A stretch of 64,000 bases of DNA from Desulfobacterium sp. (GTDB lineage Bacteria; Desulfobacterota; Desulfobacteria; Desulfobacterales; Desulfobacteraceae). Shown here one piece after another: positions 1 through 7,923 of this stretch; the first letter of the stretch is position 1; each line of letters begins with the position of its first letter. The position numbers and the translations under genes are program-made. The notes beneath the pieces were generated by a model. It was given only the letters and a program-made list of their open reading frames with translations. It ran no database searches and had not been told where the DNA came from. The stretch is from NCBI GenBank assembly GCA_030145245.1, contig JAQYWC010000076.1:1-64000 (forward strand). Reading direction: 5' to 3'.

Positions 1-14
1 CCCCCCCCCCCCCC
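1..14. repeat. C14 homopolymer at the left edge
   Basis: The window opens with fourteen consecutive C residues, three bases beyond the stop codon of the sensor kinase that ends at position 18. In the direction of that gene it is a G run in its 3' flank. It may be a true phase-variable-type tract, a sequencing artefact, or a contig edge; the window cannot tell which. Confidence 0.9.
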
Positions 15-17
15 GAT

Positions 18-1484
18 TCAGGTGCGTCCACCATTCAGGTAGACCCTGAAGCAGGCACCCTTGTCCTGGTTTTGTTCTGCCACGATCCTGCCGCCGTGGG
101 CTTCGACGATTTTCTTGCAGATGTGAAGTCCCAGCCCTGAGCCCCCCTCTGTCCAGGATCGGGCCTGATCAACCTGGTAAAAGCGGTCAAAGATCTTGCC
201 CAGTCGATCCTTGGGAATCCCAACGCCCGTATCGCACACGGACAATTCGATCCCATCGTCCTTGTTCCGAACCAGGGAGATCTCAATGGCGCCGTTTTCC
301 GGGGTGAATTTGACAGCGTTGTCCAAAAGGTTGTTGAACACCTGGAACAGCTTCACCCGGTCGGCCCGGATGATGATCTCCTCACACCCGGTCATACGGA
401 AGTCGATCTTTTTCTCCTGGGCCATGGGCAGGAAAAATTCATGCATATCCCTGGCAATGTCGCAAAGGTTGATATACTCGAAATCCAGAGCAACCTTGTT
501 TGAGTCAAACCGGGTGATCAGAAACAGGTCGTTGACCATTTTGATCAAAATGTTGATCCGTTCGAGGCAGACCTGCATGGATTCCCGGTATTCGTACTCA
601 TTCCGCTTCTGGGACAGGGAGACCTCAATCTCTCCCTTAAGGGCGAACAGGGGATTTCGAAGCTCGTGGGAGACGTCAGAGGTGAACTGCTTGATCTCGT
701 GAAACGAGGTTTCAAGCCGGTCCATCATGGAGTTGATGGTCACGGTCAGGTCCTGGATCTCGTCCTGTACCACCGGGACATGGAGCCGTTCCGTAAGATT
801 CCGGGAGGTGATCTTTTGGGTGACCCGGGTGATGTTCCGGATGGTCTTTCTCGGTTTTCTTGAGACAAACACCCCTCCGCCAATGCAGAGAAGAAGAAGG
901 ATGGGGATGGCGATAACAATATTTTCCAGAAAATTAGAGGTGATCTTATCGATCCTTCTGGAATTTGTACAAACCTGGACAAGGATTTTCTTTTCCAGGG
1001 CCGGAAGATAGAGGTGCTCTTCACGGATCAGGAGGCTGCCCTGGGCTTTCATCCGGGAGGAATTAAAGTCAAGCGGCTTTCCCCAGGCCGGAAAGGCGAT
1101 GTGAAGGGAGTTTTTCGACCGGTAGATCTTCTCCCCGGAAGGGGTCGCCACCCTGAAATAGATGGGGAAATATTTTCGATTGCTCGTGTCCTGGTCAAAC
1201 AACAGGCAGCCGTTGGCAAGGCGGTTGCCGGCCATATACTCGTCGTGGATCTCATCAATGAACTCATCGGCCTCGTCCAGGAAATACTCGTCGTGGATCT
1301 CATCGATCAGCTCATCAGCCTCGTCCGAGAGCATATCACCCACCTGCTTTAAGAAATTGTGCTCAAGCCTGTAATAGAGAAACGAACTCTGGAGCAGGGC
1401 AAGGATAAAGAAGATCAAAGAGTAGAGGACCGTTATCTTAACATCAAATCGCTGGAAGAGGCTAATCATCTTCTTTAAGGACAT
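18..1484 (-). CDS. Sensor histidine kinase of an OmpR-type pair
   Basis: This is a membrane sensor kinase that should autophosphorylate and pass phosphate to the regulator encoded just upstream. It has an N-terminal membrane helix, a periplasmic region of about 140 residues, a second helix, a HAMP region, a HisKA box with HELRNPL, and an HATPase domain with DNAVKF, DTGVGIP and GGSGLGL motifs. The start at 1484 (MSLKKM) overlaps the regulator's last codons by 23 bases; an extension to 1589 would only read the regulator out of frame. A second in-frame Met five codons in is possible. The periplasmic domain carries a 16-residue acidic tandem duplication (LDEADEFIDEIHDEY type). The overall build resembles CusS/PmrB-like kinases, but the ligand cannot be read from sequence. 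Confidence 0.9.
   Translation of the reverse strand: MSLKKMISLFQRFDVKITVLYSLIFFILALLQSSFLYYRLEHNFLKQVGDMLSDEADELIDEIHDEYFLDEADEFIDEIHDEYMAGNRLANGCLLFDQDTSNRKYFPIYFRVATPSGEKIYRSKNSLHIAFPAWGKPLDFNSSRMKAQGSLLIREEHLYLPALEKKILVQVCTNSRRIDKITSNFLENIVIAIPILLLLCIGGGVFVSRKPRKTIRNITRVTQKITSRNLTERLHVPVVQDEIQDLTVTINSMMDRLETSFHEIKQFTSDVSHELRNPLFALKGEIEVSLSQKRNEYEYRESMQVCLERINILIKMVNDLFLITRFDSNKVALDFEYINLCDIARDMHEFFLPMAQEKKIDFRMTGCEEIIIRADRVKLFQVFNNLLDNAVKFTPENGAIEISLVRNKDDGIELSVCDTGVGIPKDRLGKIFDRFYQVDQARSWTEGGSGLGLHICKKIVEAHGGRIVAEQNQDKGACFRVYLNGGRT
1236..1327 (-). repeat. 48-bp in-frame tandem duplication
   Basis: Two adjacent copies with a 48-base period (1236-1283 and 1284 to about 1327) lie within the sensor kinase. 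They differ at only about four positions. Each adds 16 residues rich in Asp and Glu to the periplasmic sensor region just after the first membrane helix. Confidence 0.9.
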
Positions 1485-2139
1485 AACCAACCCCTTTGAT
1501 GGTATGTATGAGCCTGCTCTTGAACTGCTTGTCAATCTTTCCCCGCAGGCGGTTGATATGAACATCGATAATATTGCTGGAGGTGTCAAAATTATATCCC
1601 CACACCTGTTCCAGGATCATGGTTCGGGTAAGCACATGGCCTGCGTTTCGCATCAGGTATTCCAGCAGCTGAAACTCCTTGCCGGACAATTCAATGCGCT
1701 GGTGGTCCCGCTGGGCCGTCCGTGCCACAAGATCCAGGGACAGGTCTCCCACAGATAGCTGTTCAAACCGGGTTTCATTCCCTCCCCGTCTCAACACCGC
1801 CTTGATCCTGGCAAGGAGTTCGGCAAAGGCAAATGGCTTGACAAGATAGTCATCCGCCCCGAGATTAAGCCCGTGTACAACATCATCCGGGGCGTCCCTG
1901 GCCGTAAGAAAAACAACCGGGGTTTTTTTGCCGCTCTTCCTGAGTTCTGAGATGATCTCAAACCCGTTCAACCCCGGCAACATCACATCCAGGACAATCA
2001 GATCGTAGGTTTGGCTGGTGGCAAGGAACAGGCCATCCTCCCCGTTGAGAACGGCATCAATGGTGTAGCCGGACTCGGTCAGTCCTTTTTTGATAAAGCG
2101 CAAAGCACCCTTGTCATCTTCTACTACTAAAATTTTCAT
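1462..2139 (-). CDS. OmpR/PhoB-type response regulator
   Basis: This cytoplasmic DNA-binding regulator has an N-terminal receiver (MKILVVEDD, phosphoacceptor Asp in LIVLDVMLPG, Lys in LVKPFAF) and a C-terminal winged helix (GKEFQLLEYLMRN, ending IDVHINRLRGKID and TIKGVGYVL). At about 225 residues it has the normal family length. I chose the ATG at 2139 because the receiver begins there; an in-frame ATG at 2193 would add 18 unusual residues, although it has a G-rich stretch upstream. The gene overlaps the kinase behind it by 23 bases, so the pair is translationally linked. It lies downstream of, and on the same strand as, the gtrA/GT2/GT39 genes. The sequence does not tell whether it controls them. 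Confidence 0.92.
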   Translation of the reverse strand: MKILVVEDDKGALRFIKKGLTESGYTIDAVLNGEDGLFLATSQTYDLIVLDVMLPGLNGFEIISELRKSGKKTPVVFLTARDAPDDVVHGLNLGADDYLVKPFAFAELLARIKAVLRRGGNETRFEQLSVGDLSLDLVARTAQRDHQRIELSGKEFQLLEYLMRNAGHVLTRTMILEQVWGYNFDTSSNIIDVHINRLRGKIDKQFKSRLIHTIKGVGYVLKEDD

Positions 2140-2208
2140 GGTTTTAACCCGATCTTGGCTCCCATCGCTTTTATGTGCCGTTTTTTTTTTCATATGAATC
2201 CCACCCCG

Positions 2209-2235
2209 TTTTAAGGCTAAGCCATAAGCTTAACA
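2209..2235 (-). promoter_or_regulatory. Possible operator before the regulator gene
   Basis: On the minus strand, 70-95 bases upstream of the regulator start, CTTA-type words (GTTA, CTTA, CTTA, CTTA) recur every 6-7 bases, and the stretch is also partly palindromic (TTAAG against CTTAA). OmpR-family proteins, including PmrA, bind direct repeats of this type. This is a weak pattern-based call; autoregulation would be the expected role. Confidence 0.3.
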
Positions 2236-2328
2236 CTATTCTTCAGTCCTGACCACCGGCAGGGGAACCTGAAAAACATATCACACCCACCCCCGCCATG
2301 CCATTCCAATAAAAGTCCGGAAATTGGG

Positions 2329-3876
2329 CTACTCCCTTAGGGGATAGGCCTTTTCCCTGAGCAGGAGATAGCCGTTGATCTCTTTCCATTTGACGAACCG
2401 CGCAAGCACCGGCCCCGGGATCTGCTGGAGGTATTTTTTCCGCAGGGCAACCACATCCATGGTGGCATCGTTCAAAAGTGTGCCAAGGCCTGCAGCAGAG
2501 TCGAGGTGCCCTGCTGTCCCCCTGGAATAGAAGTCTGCGGAAAAAGGCTTCTTAAAAAGATAGGTCAGGCGGCCGCCGCCGCCATTGGCATCAAAGAACT
2601 GGTCAACGGTCCGGACCAGCCGTTTCTGACTCCGTTGATCAGGACCGACCCCAGAGGCCACAACAATGGTTGCCAATATGGCGAGCACCAGCATGAAGCT
2701 TGCACCCACCAGAACCGGCCTTGGGGCAACCACCGTCTTCCCCTTCTCCAGCACCCCGGCTCCGAGCAGGGCAAAGGCGGGCAGCCCGGGCAGGACATAG
2801 GCGGGCAGAATGTTGCCTGCCAGGGTAAAAAGAAGCATGGGGGTGACGGACCAGAGAATGAGATAAAGAAACCAGCCATCCCCGGATTTCAATGCCCCGG
2901 AAATCCCGATTGGTTTTTTAGCCAGAACGCCGGGAACAATGATGGACCAGGGAAAGGCAGCCCCCAGCCAGTAGATCCAGATGGTGCCCCGGGGCCGGGC
3001 GTGGGCCGTCCCGTAGAGATCCCCTTGCCAGCCCGAAACCAGGAAACGGTTCCAGTGCTCGCCCACAAGGAAATACTCCAGGAAACCCGGGGTTTTCCAC
3101 TCCGCTGCCACATACCAGGGCAGCGCCAGGAAAAGAGTCAAAAATGTGCCCTTGATCCAGGGCAGCCCCTGGAAAACCTGCCGGATCCGCCCACTGACCA
3201 CGGCCCATACAGCCAGGGGAAAACCGATGAGCACCAAAGCCACCGGCCCCTTGGCAAGAAGCCCCATGGCAAGCCCTGCAAAAAAGAAATACCCCCACAG
3301 CCGCCCGGGGGAGGTTTTATCGCTCCCCGCAGATGAATAAATCCCATCGCTTATAAGAATAGGCGATTTGGTATCAATTCGAGTGCAAACAGCCATAACA
3401 TCCATGGCCCGCCAGAATGATACCATGCAGAGGGTGGTGGCACACCCCAGGCTTGAATCGGTCATCACGGCCCCGCCGGCAATCCAGAAGAGCAGACAGG
3501 AGGCCAGGATCAGGGAAGCGGCCCTGGCAAAGAGCGGACCCTTGTGCCGGGCCGCCAGCTGCCAGACCATAACCACCATGAGGAGGTTCATGAGAAAGGA
3601 GGGAAACCGCCCTGCCCATTCATGGAGGCCCAAGACCCGGAACCCTGCTGCGGTGAGCCAGAAGGAGAGGGGCGGTTTTCCCCAGAACGGAACCCCCAGG
3701 CTGAACTGGGGGGTGATCCAGTCTTTGGTTGCAACCATCAGCCGGGCAATCTCCCCGTACCTGGCCTCGGTGGTGTCGGCCAGGGGGTATAGGCCCAGGG
3801 AAAGCAAACGAACTATTCCCAGGCCAACCAGGAGGAGGAGAAGATACCGGCCCAACTTATCCTTGTTCTCATTCAT
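2329..3876 (-). CDS. ArnT-like GT39 lipid-linked sugar transferase
   Basis: This inner-membrane glycosyltransferase belongs to the PMT/ArnT (GT-C fold) group, which moves a sugar from a polyprenyl-phosphate carrier to a periplasmic acceptor such as lipid A or a protein. The first periplasmic loop carries the diagnostic DTTEARYGEIAR and WGKPPLSFWLTA motifs (residues about 33-76). Some ten or more hydrophobic segments follow, then a soluble C-terminal tail. The 515-residue length fits bacterial ArnT-type proteins. The start codon overlaps the stop of the upstream GT2 gene as ATGA (3873-3876), indicating coupling. The substrate sugar is not evident, and no aminoarabinose synthesis genes are present here. 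Confidence 0.88.
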   Translation of the reverse strand: MNENKDKLGRYLLLLLVGLGIVRLLSLGLYPLADTTEARYGEIARLMVATKDWITPQFSLGVPFWGKPPLSFWLTAAGFRVLGLHEWAGRFPSFLMNLLMVVMVWQLAARHKGPLFARAASLILASCLLFWIAGGAVMTDSSLGCATTLCMVSFWRAMDVMAVCTRIDTKSPILISDGIYSSAGSDKTSPGRLWGYFFFAGLAMGLLAKGPVALVLIGFPLAVWAVVSGRIRQVFQGLPWIKGTFLTLFLALPWYVAAEWKTPGFLEYFLVGEHWNRFLVSGWQGDLYGTAHARPRGTIWIYWLGAAFPWSIIVPGVLAKKPIGISGALKSGDGWFLYLILWSVTPMLLFTLAGNILPAYVLPGLPAFALLGAGVLEKGKTVVAPRPVLVGASFMLVLAILATIVVASGVGPDQRSQKRLVRTVDQFFDANGGGGRLTYLFKKPFSADFYSRGTAGHLDSAAGLGTLLNDATMDVVALRKKYLQQIPGPVLARFVKWKEINGYLLLREKAYPLRE

Positions 3877-4898
3877 GACAGCCCCCGCCTGGTGCTGATC
3901 CGCGGCAGGGCTGCAGTGGCTTTGGCAGCCACATGGTGCTGCTTAACAAGATAGAGGGGGCGGTTCTTGGTTTCCAGGAAGACCCGGCCCAGATACTCCC
4001 CCAGGATACCGATGGACAAAAGCTGAAGCCCGCCGAGGAACAAAACCGCCACCATGAGGCTCGGGTAGCCCGGAACCGGATCTCCCCACACCAGGGTCTT
4101 TGCGATCACAACAGCCCCGTAGATAAAGGCGGCAAGGGAGATCAGAATGCCTGCCACACTTGCCGCCTTCAAGGGGGCAACGGTAAAGGAGGTGATCCCC
4201 TCCATGGCAAGATTCCACAATCGAAGATAGTTCCATTTGGTGGTGCCGGCATCCCGTGCATCCCGGTGAAACCGGACCTCCTTTACGGCAAATCCGATCC
4301 AGGCAAACATACCCTTCATCATGCGGTTTCGCTCGGGCATCCGGCCCAGGGCATCCAGGGCCCTGCGGCTCAGGAGCCGGAAGTCCCCGACGTTTTCCGG
4401 CATCTTCACAGGCCCGATCCGCCCCATGATGGAATAGAAGGCCTGGGCGGTTCGCCGCTTGACCCAGCTCTCCCCCGCCCTTGAGTCCCTTTTCATGTTC
4501 ACCACATCGTAACCGTTCTGCCAGTGGCCGACCATGACCGGAATCAGCTCAGGGGGATCCTGGAGGTCCGCATCGATGAAGATGGCCGCATCCCCCAGGG
4601 CATGGTCGATCCCGGCGGTCACGGCCGCCTCCTTGCCGAAATTCCTGGAGAAATCCACCACCTGAACCCTGGGATCCTCCGCCATGAACCCCAGGATCTG
4701 TTTCAGGGTCCGGTCCGTACTGCCGTCATTGACATAGAGGATCTCCCACTGAACCTCCCGGACCGAGGAAAGAACCCCGCACAGGCGGTGATGAAAGGTG
4801 TGGAGCACCTCCTCTTCGTTGAATACCGGTACGATCACCGACACAAGTCCGGCCCTGGAAAAGGGCCGCACCACAGGCTCTGATAGTTCTTGTTTCAT
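3873..4898 (-). CDS. GtrB/ArnC-type polyprenyl-phosphate glycosyltransferase
   Basis: This family 2 glycosyltransferase makes the polyprenyl-phosphate-linked sugar at the inner face of the inner membrane. The GT-A domain begins SVIVPVFNEEEV, with a FIDADLQDPPE metal/nucleotide-sugar motif; two C-terminal membrane helices (around AASVAGILISLAAF and AVLFLGGLQLL) match the GtrB/DPM architecture. The ATG at 4898 is preceded by a good AAAGGAG site; the longer reading back to 5102 runs through gtrA in another frame and is rejected. It sits 11 bases after gtrA and overlaps the GT39 gene, so the three form the classic donor-synthesis, flipping and transfer set. Confidence 0.93.
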   Translation of the reverse strand: MKQELSEPVVRPFSRAGLVSVIVPVFNEEEVLHTFHHRLCGVLSSVREVQWEILYVNDGSTDRTLKQILGFMAEDPRVQVVDFSRNFGKEAAVTAGIDHALGDAAIFIDADLQDPPELIPVMVGHWQNGYDVVNMKRDSRAGESWVKRRTAQAFYSIMGRIGPVKMPENVGDFRLLSRRALDALGRMPERNRMMKGMFAWIGFAVKEVRFHRDARDAGTTKWNYLRLWNLAMEGITSFTVAPLKAASVAGILISLAAFIYGAVVIAKTLVWGDPVPGYPSLMVAVLFLGGLQLLSIGILGEYLGRVFLETKNRPLYLVKQHHVAAKATAALPRISTRRGLS

Positions 4899-4909
4899 CT
4901 GTTTCTCCT

Positions 4910-5305
4910 TTAATAAATCCACAACCGGCTCACAAAAAATCCAAATAGAAACTGCAGGGCCGTGGCAAGAACCTGGGACGACACCAGGGGCCAGGACCAT
5001 CCGTCCAGGGCAAGGGTCAGGACCAGCCCGTTTATCAGGGCGCCTGCCGTGGCCATGGCTGCAAACCGTACCAGGGCCCTCTGATGGGGGGTTGTGCTGC
5101 AAAAGGTAACGTAAAAATTAAACCAGTATATGATGGCTGCCCCCAGGACGGCCCCACAGAAAGAGGCCCCAACCGGGTTCAGATCAAACCGCTGGACAAG
5201 CAGTGCCATGAGGCTGAAATGGGCGGCCGTGCCAAGGATGCTGACCCACAGGTAGGACCCTGCCTGACAGGAGAGCCTGAGCACATTTCCCTGCCAGCCG
5301 GTCAT
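4910..5305 (-). CDS. gtrA: GtrA-family membrane protein (putative flippase)
   Basis: This 131-residue protein has four hydrophobic helices and the GtrA-family pattern (AGSYLWVSILGTAAHF, IIYWFNFYVTF, and a final helix ending FFVSRLWIY). GtrA proteins are thought to flip undecaprenyl-phosphate-linked sugars across the inner membrane. It is the first gene of the minus-strand glycosylation unit, 11 bases before the GtrB-type gene. The ATG at 5305 is preceded by GGTGGGG. The roughly 200 bases between it and menA should hold the operon promoter, but no clear boxes were found. Confidence 0.88.
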   Translation of the reverse strand: MTGWQGNVLRLSCQAGSYLWVSILGTAAHFSLMALLVQRFDLNPVGASFCGAVLGAAIIYWFNFYVTFCSTTPHQRALVRFAAMATAGALINGLVLTLALDGWSWPLVSSQVLATALQFLFGFFVSRLWIY

Positions 5306-5503
5306 GCCCCACCGCCTGGACGGCCAAGGGGATCAATGGTATTGAAGGGTATCTTTTTCCGTTTCATGGAAGACAGGTATACCCCATGGGAATGACACGA
5401 ACATGACAACAGAATTAAAAGTCTGTCATCTGGGGGCAAAACGGCTTTTTTTATTGAACAGGGCCTGGAAAGACCGGGAAGGGGATCGGTGGATGGCGGG
5501 CGT

Positions 5504-6397
5504 TTAGCCCAAAAACAGTCCCAGGGAAAAAAGAAGGCTGAAGATAAGGCCGAGCTTGGCTGTTCCGGCAAGGGTCTGGTTCAGTCCCTCACCAGCTACA
5601 CGGGCGGTCTCGCGGATAAGATTGACTGCCATGGGAAAAGAGAGCACGGCAACAAGGACGCCCCAGGGCAAAATCCCGGTTCCGGCCATGACCGGCAAGA
5701 GAAAGAAGGAAAAGAGGAGAAGCCCAATATAGAGTGCAACGGTCCTGGCAGGCCCGATTTTCACGGCCAGGGTCTGCTTGCCTGCGGCCCGGTCCGTGGG
5801 GATGTCCCGGAGGTTATTGATCACCATGATGGCCGCAATCAAAAGACCGGGCGGAATGGAGCCGGCAAAGACCGGCAAAGACAGGGTAAGTGCCTGGACA
5901 TAGTAGGTGCCGCAAACAGCCACAGGCCCGAAAAAGAGAAAGGCAAACACCTCGCCCAGGCCGTTGGAGGCGATGGGACAGGGGCCTGCGCTATAGGCCA
6001 GGGCCGACAGGATGGAGAGGATGCCGATCACCACCACCCCAAGCCCTCCCCGGACCATGAGGTAAGACCCGACACCAATCGCTGCCGCAAAACACAGGAG
6101 CATGGCGTTTCTCACCTGATGGGGAGGGATCAGCCCGGCCTGGGTCACCCGTAACGGACCCTTGCGGTCACAGGCATCGATACCGCTCTTGAAATCAAAA
6201 TAATCGTTGGCCAGGTTGACACCGATCTGGAGCAGCAATGCGACCGTAAGGGCTGCAACAGCGACGATCAGATGAAAGCTATCGGCTTTTGCGGCAAGGG
6301 CGATCCCGATGCAGACCGGGGCTGCCGCTGCAGGAAGGGTCTTGGGACGAACGGCCAGAAACCAGGCACCGTTTCTTGGGAGGGAAGACCGGATCAC
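5504..6397 (-). CDS. menA: 1,4-dihydroxy-2-naphthoate prenyltransferase-like (MenA)
   Basis: This is a UbiA-superfamily integral membrane prenyltransferase. The first Asp-rich motif NDYFDFKSGID is typical of MenA, and a second appears around NNLRDIPTDRAAGK. The 297 residues and roughly eight or nine helices fit the family. MenA joins the polyprenyl tail to dihydroxynaphthoate to give demethylmenaquinone, the quinone of anaerobic respiration. The start is GTG at 6397, with GGAG about 12 bases upstream inside the end of the preceding zinc-ribbon gene, so the two are probably co-transcribed. The classical men genes are not in the window, and a second UbiA-family enzyme plus UbiX sit at 47-49 kb, so the exact acceptor needs care. 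Confidence 0.85.
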   Translation of the reverse strand: MIRSSLPRNGAWFLAVRPKTLPAAAAPVCIGIALAAKADSFHLIVAVAALTVALLLQIGVNLANDYFDFKSGIDACDRKGPLRVTQAGLIPPHQVRNAMLLCFAAAIGVGSYLMVRGGLGVVVIGILSILSALAYSAGPCPIASNGLGEVFAFLFFGPVAVCGTYYVQALTLSLPVFAGSIPPGLLIAAIMVINNLRDIPTDRAAGKQTLAVKIGPARTVALYIGLLLFSFFLLPVMAGTGILPWGVLVAVLSFPMAVNLIRETARVAGEGLNQTLAGTAKLGLIFSLLFSLGLFLG

Positions 6398-6402
6398 CTT
6401 GA

Positions 6403-6624
6403 TTACTCCACTGTTTTTTCAAGTTCCCCAGAGCCCTCAGGTTCCTGGTTCCCGAAACTTCTGACCAGGGTGTTGCAATGGGGACAAACCATCTTGATCT
6501 CATCCACCTTGCCCCTGAAGAGCTTTCCCCCGCAATGGGGACAGAAATAGTCGATCAAATCGTGGGTCGCCTTGACGTTGACCACCGGTTGGCTGGCACC
6601 GTTATTCTCGTGATCCAAAACCAT
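6403..6624 (-). CDS. Small zinc-ribbon protein
   Basis: This is a 73-residue protein with one CPHCGGKLFRG ... CPHCNT pair, the four-Cys pattern of a zinc ribbon, followed by an acidic tail. The ATG at 6624 has an AAGGAAG site seven bases upstream; a longer reading to 6675 adds 17 basic residues without support. It lies five bases before menA. No specific function can be assigned; such proteins often act as small nucleic-acid or protein-binding accessories. Confidence 0.65.
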   Translation of the reverse strand: MVLDHENNGASQPVVNVKATHDLIDYFCPHCGGKLFRGKVDEIKMVCPHCNTLVRSFGNQEPEGSGELEKTVE

Positions 6625-6664
6625 AGTTTTCTTCCTTTTTCTTGTGCTGCTATCCTGCCGGACA

Positions 6665-6689
6665 GGGGAGGACAAAGGCTGCCCTCCCC
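6665..6689 (-). terminator. GC-rich hairpin after ackA
   Basis: A seven-base stem GGGGAGG / CCTCCCC with an 11-base loop lies between the ackA stop and the zinc-ribbon gene start. No T run follows, so it may only slow polymerase or shape the mRNA end. Confidence 0.4.
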
Positions 6690-6698
6690 CTGATCTGG

Positions 6699-7907
6699 CT
6701 AGTTATTTAATACAGCAACGGTCTCTCTTGCGATCTGGAGCTCTTCGTTGGTGGGAATCACCCAGGCCTTAACACGGCTTGCATCCGTGGAGATCACTTT
6801 GGCCTCCTGGATTCTTCCCTCGTTTTTCCCACGGTCGAGCTCGATGCCAAGGCAGTCCAGGTCCGCAAGGATCATGGAACGCGCAATGTCGTCGTTCTCT
6901 CCGATGCCTGCGGTAAAGACAACCGCATCCAGGCTGCCGAGAACCACGGCATAGGCCCCGAGATATTTTCGAATACGGTAGCTGAACATCTCAAGGGCAA
7001 GCTTGGCTGACGCATCACCCTCTTCCGCCTTTGCATGGATGTCCCGCATGTCGTTCAATCCGCAGATACCCTTGAGACCGCTCTCTTTGTTGAGCATGGT
7101 GTCGATCTCTTTGATCGTCATTTTCTTGTGCTCTGCAAGGTAGGCGAGAACGGCCGGATCGATATCACCGGACCGGGTGCCCATCATGAGTCCGGCAAGG
7201 GGAGTCATTCCCATGGAGGTGTCCACGCATTTACCGTTCTTGACAGCGGCCATGGAGCAGCCGTTGCCCAGGTGAACCGTGATGACGTTGATATCCTCAG
7301 GCTTTTTATCCATGAGGATGGCCACCTGTTGTGCCACATATTTGTGGGAGGTGCCGTGGGCACCGTAGCGCCTGATCTTGAGGTCCTCATACAGGGAACG
7401 GGGAATGGCATAAAGAAAAGCCTGCTCCGGCATGGTCTGGTGAAACACCGTGTCAAACACGGCCACATTGGGCACACCGGGGAGGAGTTCCTCAGCCATC
7501 TCCACGCCGGTGATGTGGGCGGGGTTATGGAGGGGAGCAAGGGGGCTGATCTCCTTGATGATATCCTTGACCGGCTCGTCCACACGGACAGAGCTCTTAA
7601 AATGATCGCCGCCCTGGACCACACGGTGACCGATGGCGCCCACCTCATTCGTATCCTTGATGACGCCGTACTCGGCATCCTTGATCATTTCAACCACAAA
7701 GTGCATGGCAGCCCGGTGATCCGGGACATGATCGTCCCGCTCAACCTTGGCCTCAGCATCGGTGTCCGGGAACTTCTTGTAGATCATCTTTCCCGTTGCT
7801 TCTCCGATTCTTTCAACAAGGCCTGTGGCCATTACAGATTCATCTTCCATATTCAGCAGCTGGTACTTCATGGAAGAGCTGCCTGCATTTATTACAAGTA
7901 CTTTCAT
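6699..7907 (-). CDS. ackA: Acetate kinase
   Basis: This cytosolic enzyme interconverts acetyl phosphate and ADP with acetate and ATP. The 402-residue length is normal. Family signatures are clear: MKVLVINAGSSSMKYQL at the N-terminus, VFDTVFHQTMP, RRYGAHGTSHKYV, HLGNGCSM and VFTAGIGEND. The ATG at 7907 has AGGA eight bases upstream. It lies 16 bases after pta, so the pair forms the acetyl-CoA/acetate substrate-level phosphorylation pathway. In sulfate reducers it may run toward acetate during incomplete oxidation or toward acetyl-CoA during acetate uptake. Confidence 0.98.
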   Translation of the reverse strand: MKVLVINAGSSSMKYQLLNMEDESVMATGLVERIGEATGKMIYKKFPDTDAEAKVERDDHVPDHRAAMHFVVEMIKDAEYGVIKDTNEVGAIGHRVVQGGDHFKSSVRVDEPVKDIIKEISPLAPLHNPAHITGVEMAEELLPGVPNVAVFDTVFHQTMPEQAFLYAIPRSLYEDLKIRRYGAHGTSHKYVAQQVAILMDKKPEDINVITVHLGNGCSMAAVKNGKCVDTSMGMTPLAGLMMGTRSGDIDPAVLAYLAEHKKMTIKEIDTMLNKESGLKGICGLNDMRDIHAKAEEGDASAKLALEMFSYRIRKYLGAYAVVLGSLDAVVFTAGIGENDDIARSMILADLDCLGIELDRGKNEGRIQEAKVISTDASRVKAWVIPTNEELQIARETVAVLNN

Positions 7908-7923
7908 TATAAATCCTTTTAAA

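Noticed and set aside
1485-1589. N-terminal extension of the sensor kinase
   Set aside because: It only translates the regulator coding sequence out of frame; the membrane helix starts after 1484.
2209-2235. Confident PmrA box
   Set aside because: The CTTA spacing is 6-7 bases rather than the usual 11-base period of two half sites, so it is kept only as a weak operator.
2506-3336. Long open frame opposite the GT39 gene
   Set aside because: The predicted peptide is Pro/Gly/Lys-rich, low in complexity and lacks domains; the GT39 gene on the other strand has clear motifs.
4899-5102. N-terminal extension of the GT2 protein
   Set aside because: The segment overlaps gtrA in another frame, and the ATG at 4898 has a better ribosome site.
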